Positions 36,603 to 46,070 of a stretch of DNA of 64,000 bases are shown here, piece after piece. Both the position numbers and the translations under genes were made by a program. Numbering within the stretch: the stretch's first letter is position 1; each line of letters starts with the position of its first letter. A model generated the notes under the pieces. It was not told the origin of the DNA and did not search any database. It saw nothing but the letters and a program-made list of their open reading frames with translations. This stretch comes from Rhodobacteraceae bacterium S2214. GTDB taxonomy: Bacteria; Pseudomonadota; Alphaproteobacteria; Rhodobacterales; Rhodobacteraceae. The stretch lies in the NCBI GenBank assembly GCA_025141675.1, contig CP081162.1, forward strand, positions 1 through 64,000, read 5' to 3'.

Positions 36603-36620
36603 ACTACTTCCTTGTGATTG

Positions 36621-36651
36621 CGCCGGTCTCTTTCCAGAGATCGGCGTTTTT
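36621..36651 (+). terminator. Rho-independent terminator after the G8-domain gene
   Basis: An 11-bp stem (CGCCGGTCTCT / AGAGATCGGCG, one G-T wobble) with a TTCC loop is followed by TTTTT, 19 bases after the stop codon. Confidence 0.9.
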
Positions 36652-36718
36652 CCTTTTTATATGCACTAACGCTTTTTGATTTGCTGGATTGCCCGCAATG
36701 CGGCATGCTTAAGGTGTT

Positions 36719-37795
36719 ATGAGCACCCTTGATTTCAACGCCCAAACAGCCCCTAACAACCGGTCTATGACCCATAGTAACCGGGGTTCAGGAGCGACTG
36801 ATACTTGTGTTCCCGCCGAAAAAGTTCTGGTGGCGATCCCTGCCCTTAACGAAGCGTCCCACATTCGCGAATGCCTTGAATCATTGCTTTCTGATCCTTG
36901 GATCGCTGGCACCCGTGTCGTCGTAGCAGATGGCGGCAGCACGGACGATACGTGTGCCATTGTGACCGCAATGATTGCGGATCATGCAGCGCTATCTATT
37001 ATCCAAAATCCCGCCCGTTTACAGGCAGCAGCTATTAACAAGGTTGTGCGGGAATGTTCAGATCAAAACACCGAATTCGTCATTCGTTGTGATGCCCACG
37101 CGATCTATCCGCAGCGCTATGTGGCGCGGGTGGCGCAAGCCCTGAGCGATTTACCTGAGGCGGCATCGATCGTCACACCAATGGATGCTGTGGGAACAGG
37201 TTGCTTTCAACGCGCAGCTGCATGGGTCGCCGACACGCCACTTGGATCGGGTGGGTCCGCTCATCGGGGCGGACAACGCAGCGGTTGGGTTGATCATGGT
37301 CATCATGCCGGTTTCCGCGTCGACTGGTTCCGGCGGATCGGCGGTTACGATGAAAGCTTCAGTCATAACGAAGACGCGGAATTTGATCGTCGACTGACGA
37401 AGGCCGGAGGTCGGATCAGATTGGATGCCGACATTCGGCTCGACTATAGTATGCGGCCGACGCTGCTTACACTCACCAAGCAATACTGGTTTTACGGTCG
37501 TGGCCGCGCACGTACTGTCACCAAACATCGCATGCGGCCACGAATTCGCCAGTTTATTCCTGCAGTGAACTTTGCCGTTTTGGCGCTTTCGCTTATTGCG
37601 ACGCCTGTCTTTCCGCTGTTGTTGTTCTTTCCAGCAGCTTACCTTGTTTTACTCGTCGCCGTTTCAGCGATCGCCACGGTGCGCCTGAGAACGCTTTGCG
37701 GGCTTTGGGCCGGCGCTGCTCTTGGTGCGATGCACAATGCCTGGGGTGCTGGATTCTTGTGGCAAATGATCTTAGGCAATCGCGTGCAACGATGA
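36719..37795 (+). CDS. exoA: ExoA-like glycosyltransferase family 2
   Basis: GT-A enzyme of 358 residues with C-terminal membrane helices, matching the succinoglycan ExoA plan. It has 'VAIPALNEASHIRECLESLL', 'VVVADGGSTDDT', 'FVIRCDAHAIYP' (an Arg-Cys-Asp-Ala-His variant of the DxD region), 'GGSAHRGG...GWVDHGHHAGFR', 'IGGYDESFSHNEDAEFDRRLTKAGG' and 'WFYGRGRARTV'. Three hydrophobic segments follow. ExoA of Sinorhizobium adds an early beta-1,3-glucose at the inner face of the membrane; the linkage here need not be the same. The next gene overlaps by four bases and is ExoM-like. Confidence 0.88.
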   Translation: MSTLDFNAQTAPNNRSMTHSNRGSGATDTCVPAEKVLVAIPALNEASHIRECLESLLSDPWIAGTRVVVADGGSTDDTCAIVTAMIADHAALSIIQNPARLQAAAINKVVRECSDQNTEFVIRCDAHAIYPQRYVARVAQALSDLPEAASIVTPMDAVGTGCFQRAAAWVADTPLGSGGSAHRGGQRSGWVDHGHHAGFRVDWFRRIGGYDESFSHNEDAEFDRRLTKAGGRIRLDADIRLDYSMRPTLLTLTKQYWFYGRGRARTVTKHRMRPRIRQFIPAVNFAVLALSLIATPVFPLLLFFPAAYLVLLVAVSAIATVRLRTLCGLWAGAALGAMHNAWGAGFLWQMILGNRVQR

Positions 37796-38700
37796 ACACA
37801 TTGGTGAATATCCTCCTTTGCACTTTCCGCCGACCAGAGGTCGTGCGCACACTTGAATCTTTAGCGACTATGGATTTGGCAGCCGACGTCTTGGTTCGCG
37901 TCGTAATTGCAGACAATGACGACACCCCAAGTGCGCGGGATGTCGTGGCGGCTGTCACCGACGATCTGCCGTGGCCTGTTCACTACCTTCATGCGCCGGC
38001 CCGCAATATTTCGATTGCGCGCAACGCTTGTCTTGATGCTGTTGATGCGGGCGCGGATTTTATTTGCTTTTTGGACGATGATGAATGGGTCGTACCCGAT
38101 TGGTTGACGCAGCTTTTAGCGACGGCCAATCACACAGAAGCAGATGCCGTTTTTGGGCCAGTCATCGCATCCTACGACGACACCGCGCCAAGCTGGATCA
38201 AAGCGGGTGACTACCATTCTAGTTATCCAGTGCGACGGAACGGGCAGGTCGAAACAGGCATTAGCGGAAATGTGCTTTTGCGATGGGGTGCTGACGTACC
38301 GTGGAAGAACGAACGATTTGATCTCGCGCGGGGACGCTCTGGCGGTGAAGACACCGAATTCTTCTTTCGTCTGCGCCGTGCCGGCGCACATTTTGAAATC
38401 TGCGATGCCGCCCGCGCGTGGGAAAGCGTCCCTGATGCAAGGCTCAGCCTAACGTGGCTTGCACGCCGACGCTATCGTATGGGGCAAAGCTACGCAGCTT
38501 CTGCCACAACTAACGTTGCTCGGGCGAAGCTCGCGCTTTCCGCATGTTTAAAGGCAGGATATTGCGGAATAATGACCGTTTTTAACGCGCCTATTCGCGC
38601 GCGACGTTTCCGCTGGTTGTTGCGCGGTATGCTGCACGTTGGAGTGTGTGCAGGCTGCTTGTCGCTGCGCCAAAGCGAACATTATGGCGGATCGCCTTAG
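37792..38700 (+). CDS. exoM: ExoM-like glycosyltransferase family 2
   Basis: GT-A enzyme of 302 residues: 'NILLCTFRRPEVVRTLESLA', 'VVIADNDDTPSARDVV', 'PARNISIARNACLD', 'FICFLDDDEWVVPDWL' (DDD motif), 'GNVLLRW' and 'GRSGGEDTEFFFRLRRAG'. These match ExoM of the succinoglycan pathway and its relatives. ATG 37792 overlaps the exoA-like stop in ATGA, which fixes the start; the longer open frame upstream is not needed. Its TAG stop overlaps the stop of the convergent exoP-like gene in TTAG. Confidence 0.87.
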   Translation: MNTLVNILLCTFRRPEVVRTLESLATMDLAADVLVRVVIADNDDTPSARDVVAAVTDDLPWPVHYLHAPARNISIARNACLDAVDAGADFICFLDDDEWVVPDWLTQLLATANHTEADAVFGPVIASYDDTAPSWIKAGDYHSSYPVRRNGQVETGISGNVLLRWGADVPWKNERFDLARGRSGGEDTEFFFRLRRAGAHFEICDAARAWESVPDARLSLTWLARRRYRMGQSYAASATTNVARAKLALSACLKAGYCGIMTVFNAPIRARRFRWLLRGMLHVGVCAGCLSLRQSEHYGGSP

Positions 38701-41012
38701 TAAACGGCGTAATCACCAGCCGCATAGTTTTGCGGTTCACTGCGCCCAACCATCGTCATCACAGCGCAAGTTGGCGTAATGTCGGCGACACGCAACTGTC
38801 GCAAACAATCCTCCAAAGCATCAGCCGAACTTTTCTTCCAGCGAACGGCAAGGACGATTTCGTCGGCCTTGCGCAAAATGGGTAGTGCATCAGACACGGA
38901 CAGCATTGGTGGAGTGTCGAACACAATGATGTCGAATTCAGCTTCGAGACGGTTGATCAATGCTGACATTCGATTTGACAAAAGCACACTACCAGGATCG
39001 CCGGACCCTTGTTGCGCTGGCAGAATGTAGGCACCGGTCAATTCATCCTTTCGCAGGATACTGCGCAAAGGTGCGGTGCTTTGATCGTTTAACAGATCAT
39101 CGAGGTTAGGCTGATCAGGAGCATTCAATACACGCGCTATCGAACTGCGCCGCAGGTCGGTTTCCACAACCACAACGCTTTTACCCGCCTGCACCGCAGC
39201 ATGGGCAAGAAGCAAACTTGTTGTTGTTTTGCCTTCATTGGACAGCGCTGACATGACAGCAATCTTCATGCCCGATGACTTACGCCCGATGATCAACATA
39301 TTGCGTAGTGTCCGTACGGATTCCGTTAGCGCAGCGTTCCGCGGCTGACCGATCGCTTTTAACGGGTCAACGCGACCAAGGAATCCGCGTGCGACAGGTA
39401 TTGTTGCAAAGATCGGGATCCCTTTCAAAAGACGTCGCAATTTCACCAATCCGTCAACAGAACGATCAAGGAATGCTCGTAAAAAGGCAAGCCCGAGACC
39501 GGCACAAAGACCTGCGATCAGACCCAATGCGACGCTCACCTTCTTGCGTGGCGCAGCTGGATTGCGCGGCGGTTCTGCGTAATTGACGACCCGCGCGTCG
39601 GCGGCCTGCAAAGCAACCGTCTCCGTACTTTGGCTGTATGTCGTCAAAAATGTTTCGTAGACAAGACGGTTAGCATCGCGTTCGCGTTCCAGTTCGGAAA
39701 GCGCAATCTGTTCGCGTTCCCATTCCAAATACGTTTCTTTCAGGTCTTTGAACTGCTGACGAACGGATGCTTCACGCGCGGCAGCTACGGCGACCTCGTT
39801 CTCTTTCTCCGCCAGAATGCGCAGAACTTCATTTTCAATGGCTTGGTCGATGGCCGTAACTTGCTGTCCAATATCTTCAATCCGACCGCCAGAACTACCG
39901 AACCTGTCTCGCAGTTGTGCTGCACGCAACTCTAGTTCGGCCCGTTCTTGCTGCAAGCGGCGAATTAGGTCGGAATCGAGTACCCCAGCAGCAGCGGCGA
40001 AACCTTGTTGTTCTATCAGAGTGCTAATCTGTCCACGTTCCGCTTCCAATTCTGACCGTTGTGCAGTCGCGTTTACCAGACGACGCGACAATTCACCAAG
40101 CTGCTGTTCCATCCAGCCAGTCCCGCCGCTGTCGCCATCAAGGCTTTGACTACGGAACGCGATCACATTGCGTTCAGACGCTTCAAGTCGGCTGCGCATA
40201 TCCAGAATACGTTCATCGAGCCCGTCGGTCAGACGTTTGATAGACGCCAACTTATCCTCAAGCTGGAAGGCAATGTATTGATCAGCGACTGTATTGGCGA
40301 CTGCGGCTGCAACGATCGGATCAGGTGATGTAAAACGAATATCAAGCACCGAAGAGCTGCCTTGCTGACGCACAACCAGTCGCCTTGCCAGCGTATCGAC
40401 AAAAACGGCTTGATCACCACGCACAGTCCGTTCGGCTGACGCGGCAAGCCGCAAATTGGCCGCCGCGCTATCGTCGTCCGTCGAAGTCGCGTCAGTATCT
40501 TGTGGTTGGGCAGGGTCCGGATCGCTGTCTTCCGCACTGAGAACGGATTTGACCATCGACTTAATCGCGGACGTCGCATTTTCAATCAATGACGGTTCTT
40601 GGGGCGTCGGTAGTAAGGCGGGGTTGAATTCTGGCAGGTCTTCTAACGACAATGCCTCTGACACGCGTGACAGAAAACGGCCCGAGGTCATGATCGAGAT
40701 TTCACCGTAAATCTCGTTATTGTCGCGCTCGAGTTGTTGAAACAACGAACCCAATGCATTGTCAGCCTGATTTTCTTGACCCAATAGGATCTGCGCAGTC
40801 GCAACGTAGGTCGGCGTGATCCGCAATACGTTGTAGGTCGCGACTGCACCACCAATGACCGTGCATAGCGCAATGACCCAAACGTTACGCCAAAGTATGC
40901 GTGCTATTTCGCCTAAGTTGAGGGTAAAAGAAGCGTCATCGGCGACATCGCGATGGTCATTGTTACGGCCGAGGGCCGTCCGTCGAAGTCCATCATCCGC
41001 CACGTTGTTCAT
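38697..41012 (-). CDS. exoP: ExoP/Wzc-like polysaccharide co-polymerase and tyrosine autokinase
   Basis: Inner-membrane protein of 771 residues controlling EPS chain length. The N-terminal Wzz domain has TM1 at about residues 44-64, a long periplasmic coiled-coil region ('LEASERNVIAFRSQ', 'LEWEREQIALSELERERDANRL'), and a Pro-rich 'EPPRNPAAPRKK' entry into TM2. The cytoplasmic BY-kinase domain shows Walker A 'ALSNEGKT' (589-596), Walker A' 'VVVVETDLRR' (613-622) and Walker B 'IIVFDTPP' with Asp699. The C-terminus has only three tyrosines (763, 768, 771), fewer than in enterobacterial Wzc. It is last in the minus-strand group exoF, GT2, GT2, exoP, after a 226-bp gap. Confidence 0.93.
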   Translation of the reverse strand: MNNVADDGLRRTALGRNNDHRDVADDASFTLNLGEIARILWRNVWVIALCTVIGGAVATYNVLRITPTYVATAQILLGQENQADNALGSLFQQLERDNNEIYGEISIMTSGRFLSRVSEALSLEDLPEFNPALLPTPQEPSLIENATSAIKSMVKSVLSAEDSDPDPAQPQDTDATSTDDDSAAANLRLAASAERTVRGDQAVFVDTLARRLVVRQQGSSSVLDIRFTSPDPIVAAAVANTVADQYIAFQLEDKLASIKRLTDGLDERILDMRSRLEASERNVIAFRSQSLDGDSGGTGWMEQQLGELSRRLVNATAQRSELEAERGQISTLIEQQGFAAAAGVLDSDLIRRLQQERAELELRAAQLRDRFGSSGGRIEDIGQQVTAIDQAIENEVLRILAEKENEVAVAAAREASVRQQFKDLKETYLEWEREQIALSELERERDANRLVYETFLTTYSQSTETVALQAADARVVNYAEPPRNPAAPRKKVSVALGLIAGLCAGLGLAFLRAFLDRSVDGLVKLRRLLKGIPIFATIPVARGFLGRVDPLKAIGQPRNAALTESVRTLRNMLIIGRKSSGMKIAVMSALSNEGKTTTSLLLAHAAVQAGKSVVVVETDLRRSSIARVLNAPDQPNLDDLLNDQSTAPLRSILRKDELTGAYILPAQQGSGDPGSVLLSNRMSALINRLEAEFDIIVFDTPPMLSVSDALPILRKADEIVLAVRWKKSSADALEDCLRQLRVADITPTCAVMTMVGRSEPQNYAAGDYAVY

Positions 41013-41162
41013 CCGAAACCTGTGTCTTCACAATGTCCGCAAATCCCGAAGAAAATAATATAATGGGAAACGCGGAACTTACATAAATAAATCAAAAAAC
41101 TATGATCGTCATACTATCTAAACAAGCATCGTGCGACAATTCTATCCTTTCAGGTTAACAGG

Positions 41163-41192
41163 CGCATCGCATTGTCTCAAGCGATGCGTTTT
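41163..41192 (+). terminator. Terminator-like hairpin between the GT2 and exoP-like genes
   Basis: CGCATCGC-N10-GCGATGCG forms an 8-bp perfect stem, with TTG/CAA pairing possible inside the loop, followed by TTTT on the plus strand. Genes on both sides are on the minus strand, where no T-run follows. It may instead be an mRNA stability or attenuation structure ahead of exoP. Confidence 0.35.
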
Positions 41193-41238
41193 AAACACGC
41201 GAAAAAGTGTACTCTCGATTCGTTTTGTGGTGCGTTGA

Positions 41239-42231
41239 TCACGAGTCATTTGGACCACGCCGGATCAATGCCTTTACTGCGTATTGTTTTTGTTTCCGAC
41301 TTTTGGCAAAAACAATAATCTCTCCGACTAGCCCCAGCGCAATAATCTGAATTCCCAAAACGACCATCAGGACTGCAAAAATCAACCCCGGCCTATCGGC
41401 AAGAGACATCATGCCAAATATGCGGCCGATGAGATAGACCAGCGTAATCATGAATCCGACCAGCAGGATCGGCATTCCGATCGCACCAAAAAACCGCAGC
41501 GGGCGCCGCAAGAATTTGAGAACAACATACAACATTAGTGCATCGAAAAGCGCACGCACATGTGCAAAGGGTTTAAACACAAACTTCGCAGTTCCCGGCG
41601 CGTCGCTATCAGCCTGAGGCAAAGTAAGTTCTGTGACCGAATAGCCAAGTTCACTCGCGATGGCAGGTAGAAAGTGCTGGCGAACGCCAAAACCACAGAT
41701 TTCTTCAAGAACCTCGCGGCGAACAATGCGCGTGCGACAGAAAATATCAGATACCGAATTTCCGAAGTATTTTGAGAATATCCACTGTAAAACCCGGTTA
41801 CGGTGCGACGCCTGCCGCCCTTCGCGTGCTGCCACTACCATATCTTTGTCGCGTACAGCTTCAATCAAAGCCGGAAGCGACGCCGGATCAAGTTCAGGCC
41901 AACCAGCCACGGTCAGCACATATTCACCGCGACAGCGGTTCACTGCTCTTAGCAGGGCCGCGTCTTCATCGTTCCACGCGCGCTGACCGATTATGGCCAG
42001 TTCGTCCCAGCTATCGGTCAAGTTATCCAGCGACCTGCGCAGGGCATCATCGGTATCATTGATGACGCAAATGACTTCATACGTCATGTTAAGTGCGTCT
42101 AGCATCGAACGATAAGAACTCACCGTACCGGGTAAATCAGGCGCGCCGTCAACTGCGATGACAACTGATAAATCGAGTGTCGAATCCAACTCGGGCGTTT
42201 GCGGTATTTCCGCGTTAAAAGCATTATTCAT
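41239..42231 (-). CDS. Divergent GT2 glycosyltransferase with C-terminal membrane helices
   Basis: Protein of 330 residues built like polyprenyl-phosphate sugar transferases (DPM/GtrB type): a GT-A domain, then two to three membrane helices ('GAIGMPILLVGFMITLVYLI', 'LMVVLGIQIIALGLVGEIIV'). The GT-A motifs are eroded: 'DLSVVIAVDG' at the start, but 'VLTVAGWPELDP' where the DxD region is expected, so the usual metal-binding aspartates appear changed. It may be catalytically impaired or a partner of the intact GT2 just upstream (42257). ATG 42231 with GGAGGT eight bases upstream is chosen over 42282. Confidence 0.75.
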   Translation of the reverse strand: MNNAFNAEIPQTPELDSTLDLSVVIAVDGAPDLPGTVSSYRSMLDALNMTYEVICVINDTDDALRRSLDNLTDSWDELAIIGQRAWNDEDAALLRAVNRCRGEYVLTVAGWPELDPASLPALIEAVRDKDMVVAAREGRQASHRNRVLQWIFSKYFGNSVSDIFCRTRIVRREVLEEICGFGVRQHFLPAIASELGYSVTELTLPQADSDAPGTAKFVFKPFAHVRALFDALMLYVVLKFLRRPLRFFGAIGMPILLVGFMITLVYLIGRIFGMMSLADRPGLIFAVLMVVLGIQIIALGLVGEIIVFAKSRKQKQYAVKALIRRGPNDS

Positions 42232-42256
42232 AATTAGATAACCTCCATTTGACGCT

Positions 42257-43213
42257 TCATGTCCGGTTTTCGTCTTCGCCATCCAAAGTGGCGGCGTTGC
42301 GAAAAGCCAGCATCACGAGAACGCCACACAACAATAAGAATATCGACGTAACACCAAAGAGCCCGGTTAACGTCATGCGCACGACCTGCGAGCCATCGGC
42401 GGTCGCACCCAGAAAGATCAACGACGTCAGTGAAAGAAGCGCAAATACCCCCCCCGAAAACGTGAACGCAGACAGTGGGCGGCGGCCAAAGTACAGTAAC
42501 GACTTGATTGAAATAAGATCCAGCAAAACCTTGAATACACGCGATAATCCGTAATTGGATTCGCCGAATTGGCGGGCGTGGTGACGAACGCCAACTTGTG
42601 CAATTCGCGCACCCATCGGGATTGTCATGGCGGGAATGAACCTGTGCATGTCGGAATAGAGCGGCACTGCTTTAATGACTTCGGCGCGATAAACTTTCAG
42701 CGAACACCCGTTGTCGCGGATCGGCAATCCGGTGACTTTACCGATTAGCCAATTGGCAACTTTGGACGGTAACTTACGCGACAACGCCTTATCTTTTCGA
42801 TTGATGCGCCAGCCGACGACAAGATCATATCCCTCGTGCATCTTGTTAAGCATCATCGGAATGTCTGCAGGATCGTTTTGCAGGTCGCCATCCATCGTGA
42901 CCAAGAAGTGACCACGCGCGTATTCGATACCAGCGCGCATGGCCGCTGTTTGGCCAAAATTACGCCGGAACTCCAATACCGCGACCCGGTCATCATCAGC
43001 TGCAATAGCAGCGGAACGCAAACGAGTGTTATCTCGACTGCCGTCATCGACAAGCAGAATTTCGAACGCGAGACCGGTCGGTTCTAGCGCCGCGATGATC
43101 GCCGCGTGAAGCGGCCCAACGCTTTCCTCTTCGTTATGTAGAGGCACAATTACCGATACATCGGGGCGGTTTAGTACCTCTTCAGACGTCCAAAATTCGT
43201 TTACATCTAACAT
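42257..43213 (-). CDS. DPM1/GtrB-like polyprenyl-phosphate glycosyltransferase
   Basis: GT2 enzyme of 318 residues with canonical motifs: 'VSVIVPLHNEEESVGPLHAAI', 'EILLVDDGSRDNT', 'RRNFGQTAAMRAGIEYA', 'FLVTMDGDLQNDPADIP' (DGDLQ). Two C-terminal membrane helices follow. Such enzymes charge undecaprenyl phosphate with one sugar for use by GT-C transferases in the periplasm. The GT39-like protein at 14461 is a possible user. I start at ATG 43213, just before the 'MLDVNEFW' segment; the open frame reaches 43369 but would run into the exoF-like gene. Confidence 0.85.
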   Translation of the reverse strand: MLDVNEFWTSEEVLNRPDVSVIVPLHNEEESVGPLHAAIIAALEPTGLAFEILLVDDGSRDNTRLRSAAIAADDDRVAVLEFRRNFGQTAAMRAGIEYARGHFLVTMDGDLQNDPADIPMMLNKMHEGYDLVVGWRINRKDKALSRKLPSKVANWLIGKVTGLPIRDNGCSLKVYRAEVIKAVPLYSDMHRFIPAMTIPMGARIAQVGVRHHARQFGESNYGLSRVFKVLLDLISIKSLLYFGRRPLSAFTFSGGVFALLSLTSLIFLGATADGSQVVRMTLTGLFGVTSIFLLLCGVLVMLAFRNAATLDGEDENRT

Positions 43214-43325
43214 GATACTAGACCTTTCGCCCCTACAGACGTTCCAGCCGTTGTGGGATCGCTGCACCGCTGGCACGTGCGATCGGATGGCCGACAAATA
43301 AGCTGCCGAAACTGGTCGTTTACTA

Positions 43326-44651
43326 CTAGTTCGATGGTAGGGCCTCCTTCTGCGACAAACTGATCTCAAGCGTATCCAGAGGGCGCAATATGACGTCTGG
43401 TGTCACTGTTTCGCTGATAAAGGCCCCACCAACATCACGTGCGATCCTGAAGACGGGTTGCGGTACGTTCGTCTCTGCTTCGTCTATGAGCGTCGCAGCT
43501 TGATTTGTAACAGCCAATACGCCGCGCTGAGTCTCTCGGCGTGACGTCAATTGGTCGATTTCAGAATTGATAGACTGCAATTGGGTCAGGTTTTCACGAA
43601 TTTTGCGCTGCACCGTTTCGATCAAGTCACGCTCGACCTCTTTCAACGACTGGCTGGCACGGAAAATTTGGTTTTCGGCGTCTAAGTGCCGCGCTTCGAG
43701 CTCGAAGAGGGCGCGCTGGGAATTCAGCAAAGCGGGCGATCGGGTAAGGCCACGGTCTAACAACGATTCTAGATTTCCGACCGCATCAGCCATAATACCA
43801 ACCTGAACGGCGATACCTTCCAGCTTTTGTTTCAGAACAGTTACTTCACGTTCTAGCAACGCCCGAGAAGATTCGAGCGATTCGACTTCCAACGCATGAG
43901 ATTCGCGTTGTGTCTGAAAAATTTCGCGTTCGCGCACAAGGATTGCGTTTACTGCAGCAGCGCCGTCCGGATGCATTAAATTATCTGGCAATTCAAAGGA
44001 TGCGTCGCCTGCTGCTTCTGCCTCTAGACGTGCCTTTCGAATGCGCAATATTGCAAGGTTAAGTTCAATCTCGCGCAGGTTTCCCACAACACGTAAGGTT
44101 TCCAATTCTAACCTGCCACCATCCACATCAGATGCCCGATAATACCCGCCGGCTTGCGCCAATAGATGCACCGCACGCATTCCGGGCCGGAATTCGTACG
44201 CGCCGGGCCGGGCAACATCACCCAAAACAAACACCGGTCGAAAAACCGCAGTTTCGATAGTGACACTTGGAAGTTCGTTCAATCCAAGGCGGTCCTTCAA
44301 CGCGGCTGCGATATCATTTGAAAGGGGAGTGGCGCCTTTCCCAACGGCATCAACTCCGCCAATAATTGGCAACATCACGCGACCGTCTGTGCTGATCACA
44401 TAAGTGCCGCTAACAACATCCAGATTGCGGAAAGCCAATGCCGTATTGTCCCATGTGACAACGCGTAATCTAATTTCATCCAAAGGGCCAAAATCGTAAA
44501 TACTATCGCTAAGTTGTCCCGCGATTTCGGCAGAAGGTGTCGATAGCAATTCATCGGTAGACTGCGCATGCGCCGGCAGCAATTTACCGAGACAAAACAA
44601 AACAGATAGCGCAAGACATAACAGTGGCGTCATATTCACACGTGCCAGCAT
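43326..44651 (-). CDS. exoF: ExoF-like polysaccharide export protein
   Basis: Periplasmic/outer-membrane export protein of 441 residues. The signal peptide is about 30 residues (MLARVNMTPLLCLALSVLFC...AHA/QST). The polysaccharide export (Wza-like) domain starts 'YDFGPLDEIRLRVVTWD' and includes 'YVISTDGRVMLPIIGGVDA', followed by a SLBB-like 'VFVLGDVARPGAYEFRPGMRAVHLLAQAGG'. A long coiled-coil region (about 180-400) is typical of ExoF rather than short Wza. I chose ATG 44651 because GGA sits seven bases before it and the signal peptide begins there. It is the first gene of the minus-strand export group. Confidence 0.9.
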   Translation of the reverse strand: MLARVNMTPLLCLALSVLFCLGKLLPAHAQSTDELLSTPSAEIAGQLSDSIYDFGPLDEIRLRVVTWDNTALAFRNLDVVSGTYVISTDGRVMLPIIGGVDAVGKGATPLSNDIAAALKDRLGLNELPSVTIETAVFRPVFVLGDVARPGAYEFRPGMRAVHLLAQAGGYYRASDVDGGRLELETLRVVGNLREIELNLAILRIRKARLEAEAAGDASFELPDNLMHPDGAAAVNAILVREREIFQTQRESHALEVESLESSRALLEREVTVLKQKLEGIAVQVGIMADAVGNLESLLDRGLTRSPALLNSQRALFELEARHLDAENQIFRASQSLKEVERDLIETVQRKIRENLTQLQSINSEIDQLTSRRETQRGVLAVTNQAATLIDEAETNVPQPVFRIARDVGGAFISETVTPDVILRPLDTLEISLSQKEALPSN

Positions 44652-44766
44652 GGAAAATTCCAAAAATAAATTTTGCCGATACCTAAATAGCTGACAAGCT
44701 GACCAAGTTTCGGCTATTGAATAATACGACAATTAACACAAAATTAATGCGTCCGTCGAAGGATAA

Positions 44767-46011
44767 ATGCAAATGGCGTCCCAAAAAATTACCGCGATTG
44801 TACCCACGTACAACCGAGCGGCGTTTTTATCGGAGGCGCTTGCGGCTATTTTTAATCAAACATGTCAAGTAGATGAAGTAATTGTTTGGGACGACGGATC
44901 GACTGATGAAACCGAATCCGTAGTGCGTGCTGCAAATGGTCCAATCCGGTATTTCAGGGCAGAAAACGGCGGCAAATCGCGCGCGCTCAACGCTGCAATT
45001 GCCAAAGCGACAGGTGATTTGATCTGGATTTGCGACGACGATGACATCGCTTTGCCCCATGCTGTTGAAACTTTGGTAGGACTGCTCGTGAAATACCCTG
45101 ATGCGGGTGCGTCAGGGGGTGGTTATCGCCGCTTCCATACCGACCCCACATCCGGTGACCGTATTGAACAGGGTCCGGGGTACTGGCCGGACCTGTCGCA
45201 AGGATCTGTACTGCGACACCTCCTTGAAGATATTTTTCTGTTTCAAAACGCAACTTTGGTGCGACGCACGGCCTACCACGCAGTGGGTGCTTTCAAGGAA
45301 GATCTGCCGCGATCCATTGATTACGATATGATAGTCCGTCTTGCTTTGCACAAACCTGTGGTAGTGACGGATACGCCGTTGTTCTTGCAGCGCAAACACG
45401 ACGGAGAAAGAGGCCCAGCAGCTGCCCGCCATTCCGCCGCACGGTCAGACGAGGTTTGGGAGGCAGCGGATCGCGCCGTGTTCAAGCCTTTCTACGACAG
45501 TATTCCGCTGTCGCGCTATGCGACAATGTATGGTGGCACGCCACAGGCAAGCCACCGCGCCGCTTTATTGCAACGGGCCTGTATCTATGGGCGTCGCACC
45601 GATTGGGGTCTGGCCTGTGCGGATTTCAAAGTTGCTGCGAACATTGCGCCAGATTGCCCGTTGTCGACCGTAGAAACAGCAATTTGCCGACGCGCCATGG
45701 CAGGCAAACATGGTATTTACCGCGCAACAACCCCCGAAATACGGGCCACATTATCCGATCTTGCACAATCAAACATTTCTGGAACAGCCATCGCAAGGGC
45801 TTTGCGTCGTGGGCTTCGCTGGCGTTTGCGGGATGCCATTCGCGCAAGGAATTTGGGGGAGGCAATGAAAATTACACAACTGGCGATCGCCTTATCCCGC
45901 GGACACAACAAATCGACCGAAACACCCATGATGTCTGCAATTGAACGAACCGATCCGTATGATGTGGCCAACGAAAAGGGCGTCCAATTAGACGCAACAG
46001 CCACGTCATGA
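44767..46011 (+). CDS. Glycosyltransferase family 2
   Basis: GT-A enzyme of 414 residues: 'ITAIVPTYNRAAFLSEALAAIF', 'EVIVWDDGSTDETESVV', 'GGKSRALNAAI', 'LIWICDDDDIALP' (DDDD) and 'LPRSIDYDMIVRLAL' (acceptor-site acidic residues). About 150 extra C-terminal residues are rich in Arg and Ala helices and have no assigned role. It starts at ATG 44767 (or 44773) and is divergent from the exoF-like gene across 115 bases, which should hold both promoters. It probably builds the EPS repeat unit. Confidence 0.86.
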   Translation: MQMASQKITAIVPTYNRAAFLSEALAAIFNQTCQVDEVIVWDDGSTDETESVVRAANGPIRYFRAENGGKSRALNAAIAKATGDLIWICDDDDIALPHAVETLVGLLVKYPDAGASGGGYRRFHTDPTSGDRIEQGPGYWPDLSQGSVLRHLLEDIFLFQNATLVRRTAYHAVGAFKEDLPRSIDYDMIVRLALHKPVVVTDTPLFLQRKHDGERGPAAARHSAARSDEVWEAADRAVFKPFYDSIPLSRYATMYGGTPQASHRAALLQRACIYGRRTDWGLACADFKVAANIAPDCPLSTVETAICRRAMAGKHGIYRATTPEIRATLSDLAQSNISGTAIARALRRGLRWRLRDAIRARNLGEAMKITQLAIALSRGHNKSTETPMMSAIERTDPYDVANEKGVQLDATATS

Positions 46012-46070
46012 TTAATTTTAGAACGCCGTAACGCTTTGCGCGCGGTATTTGTCATGGCAAGGAGAATTCC

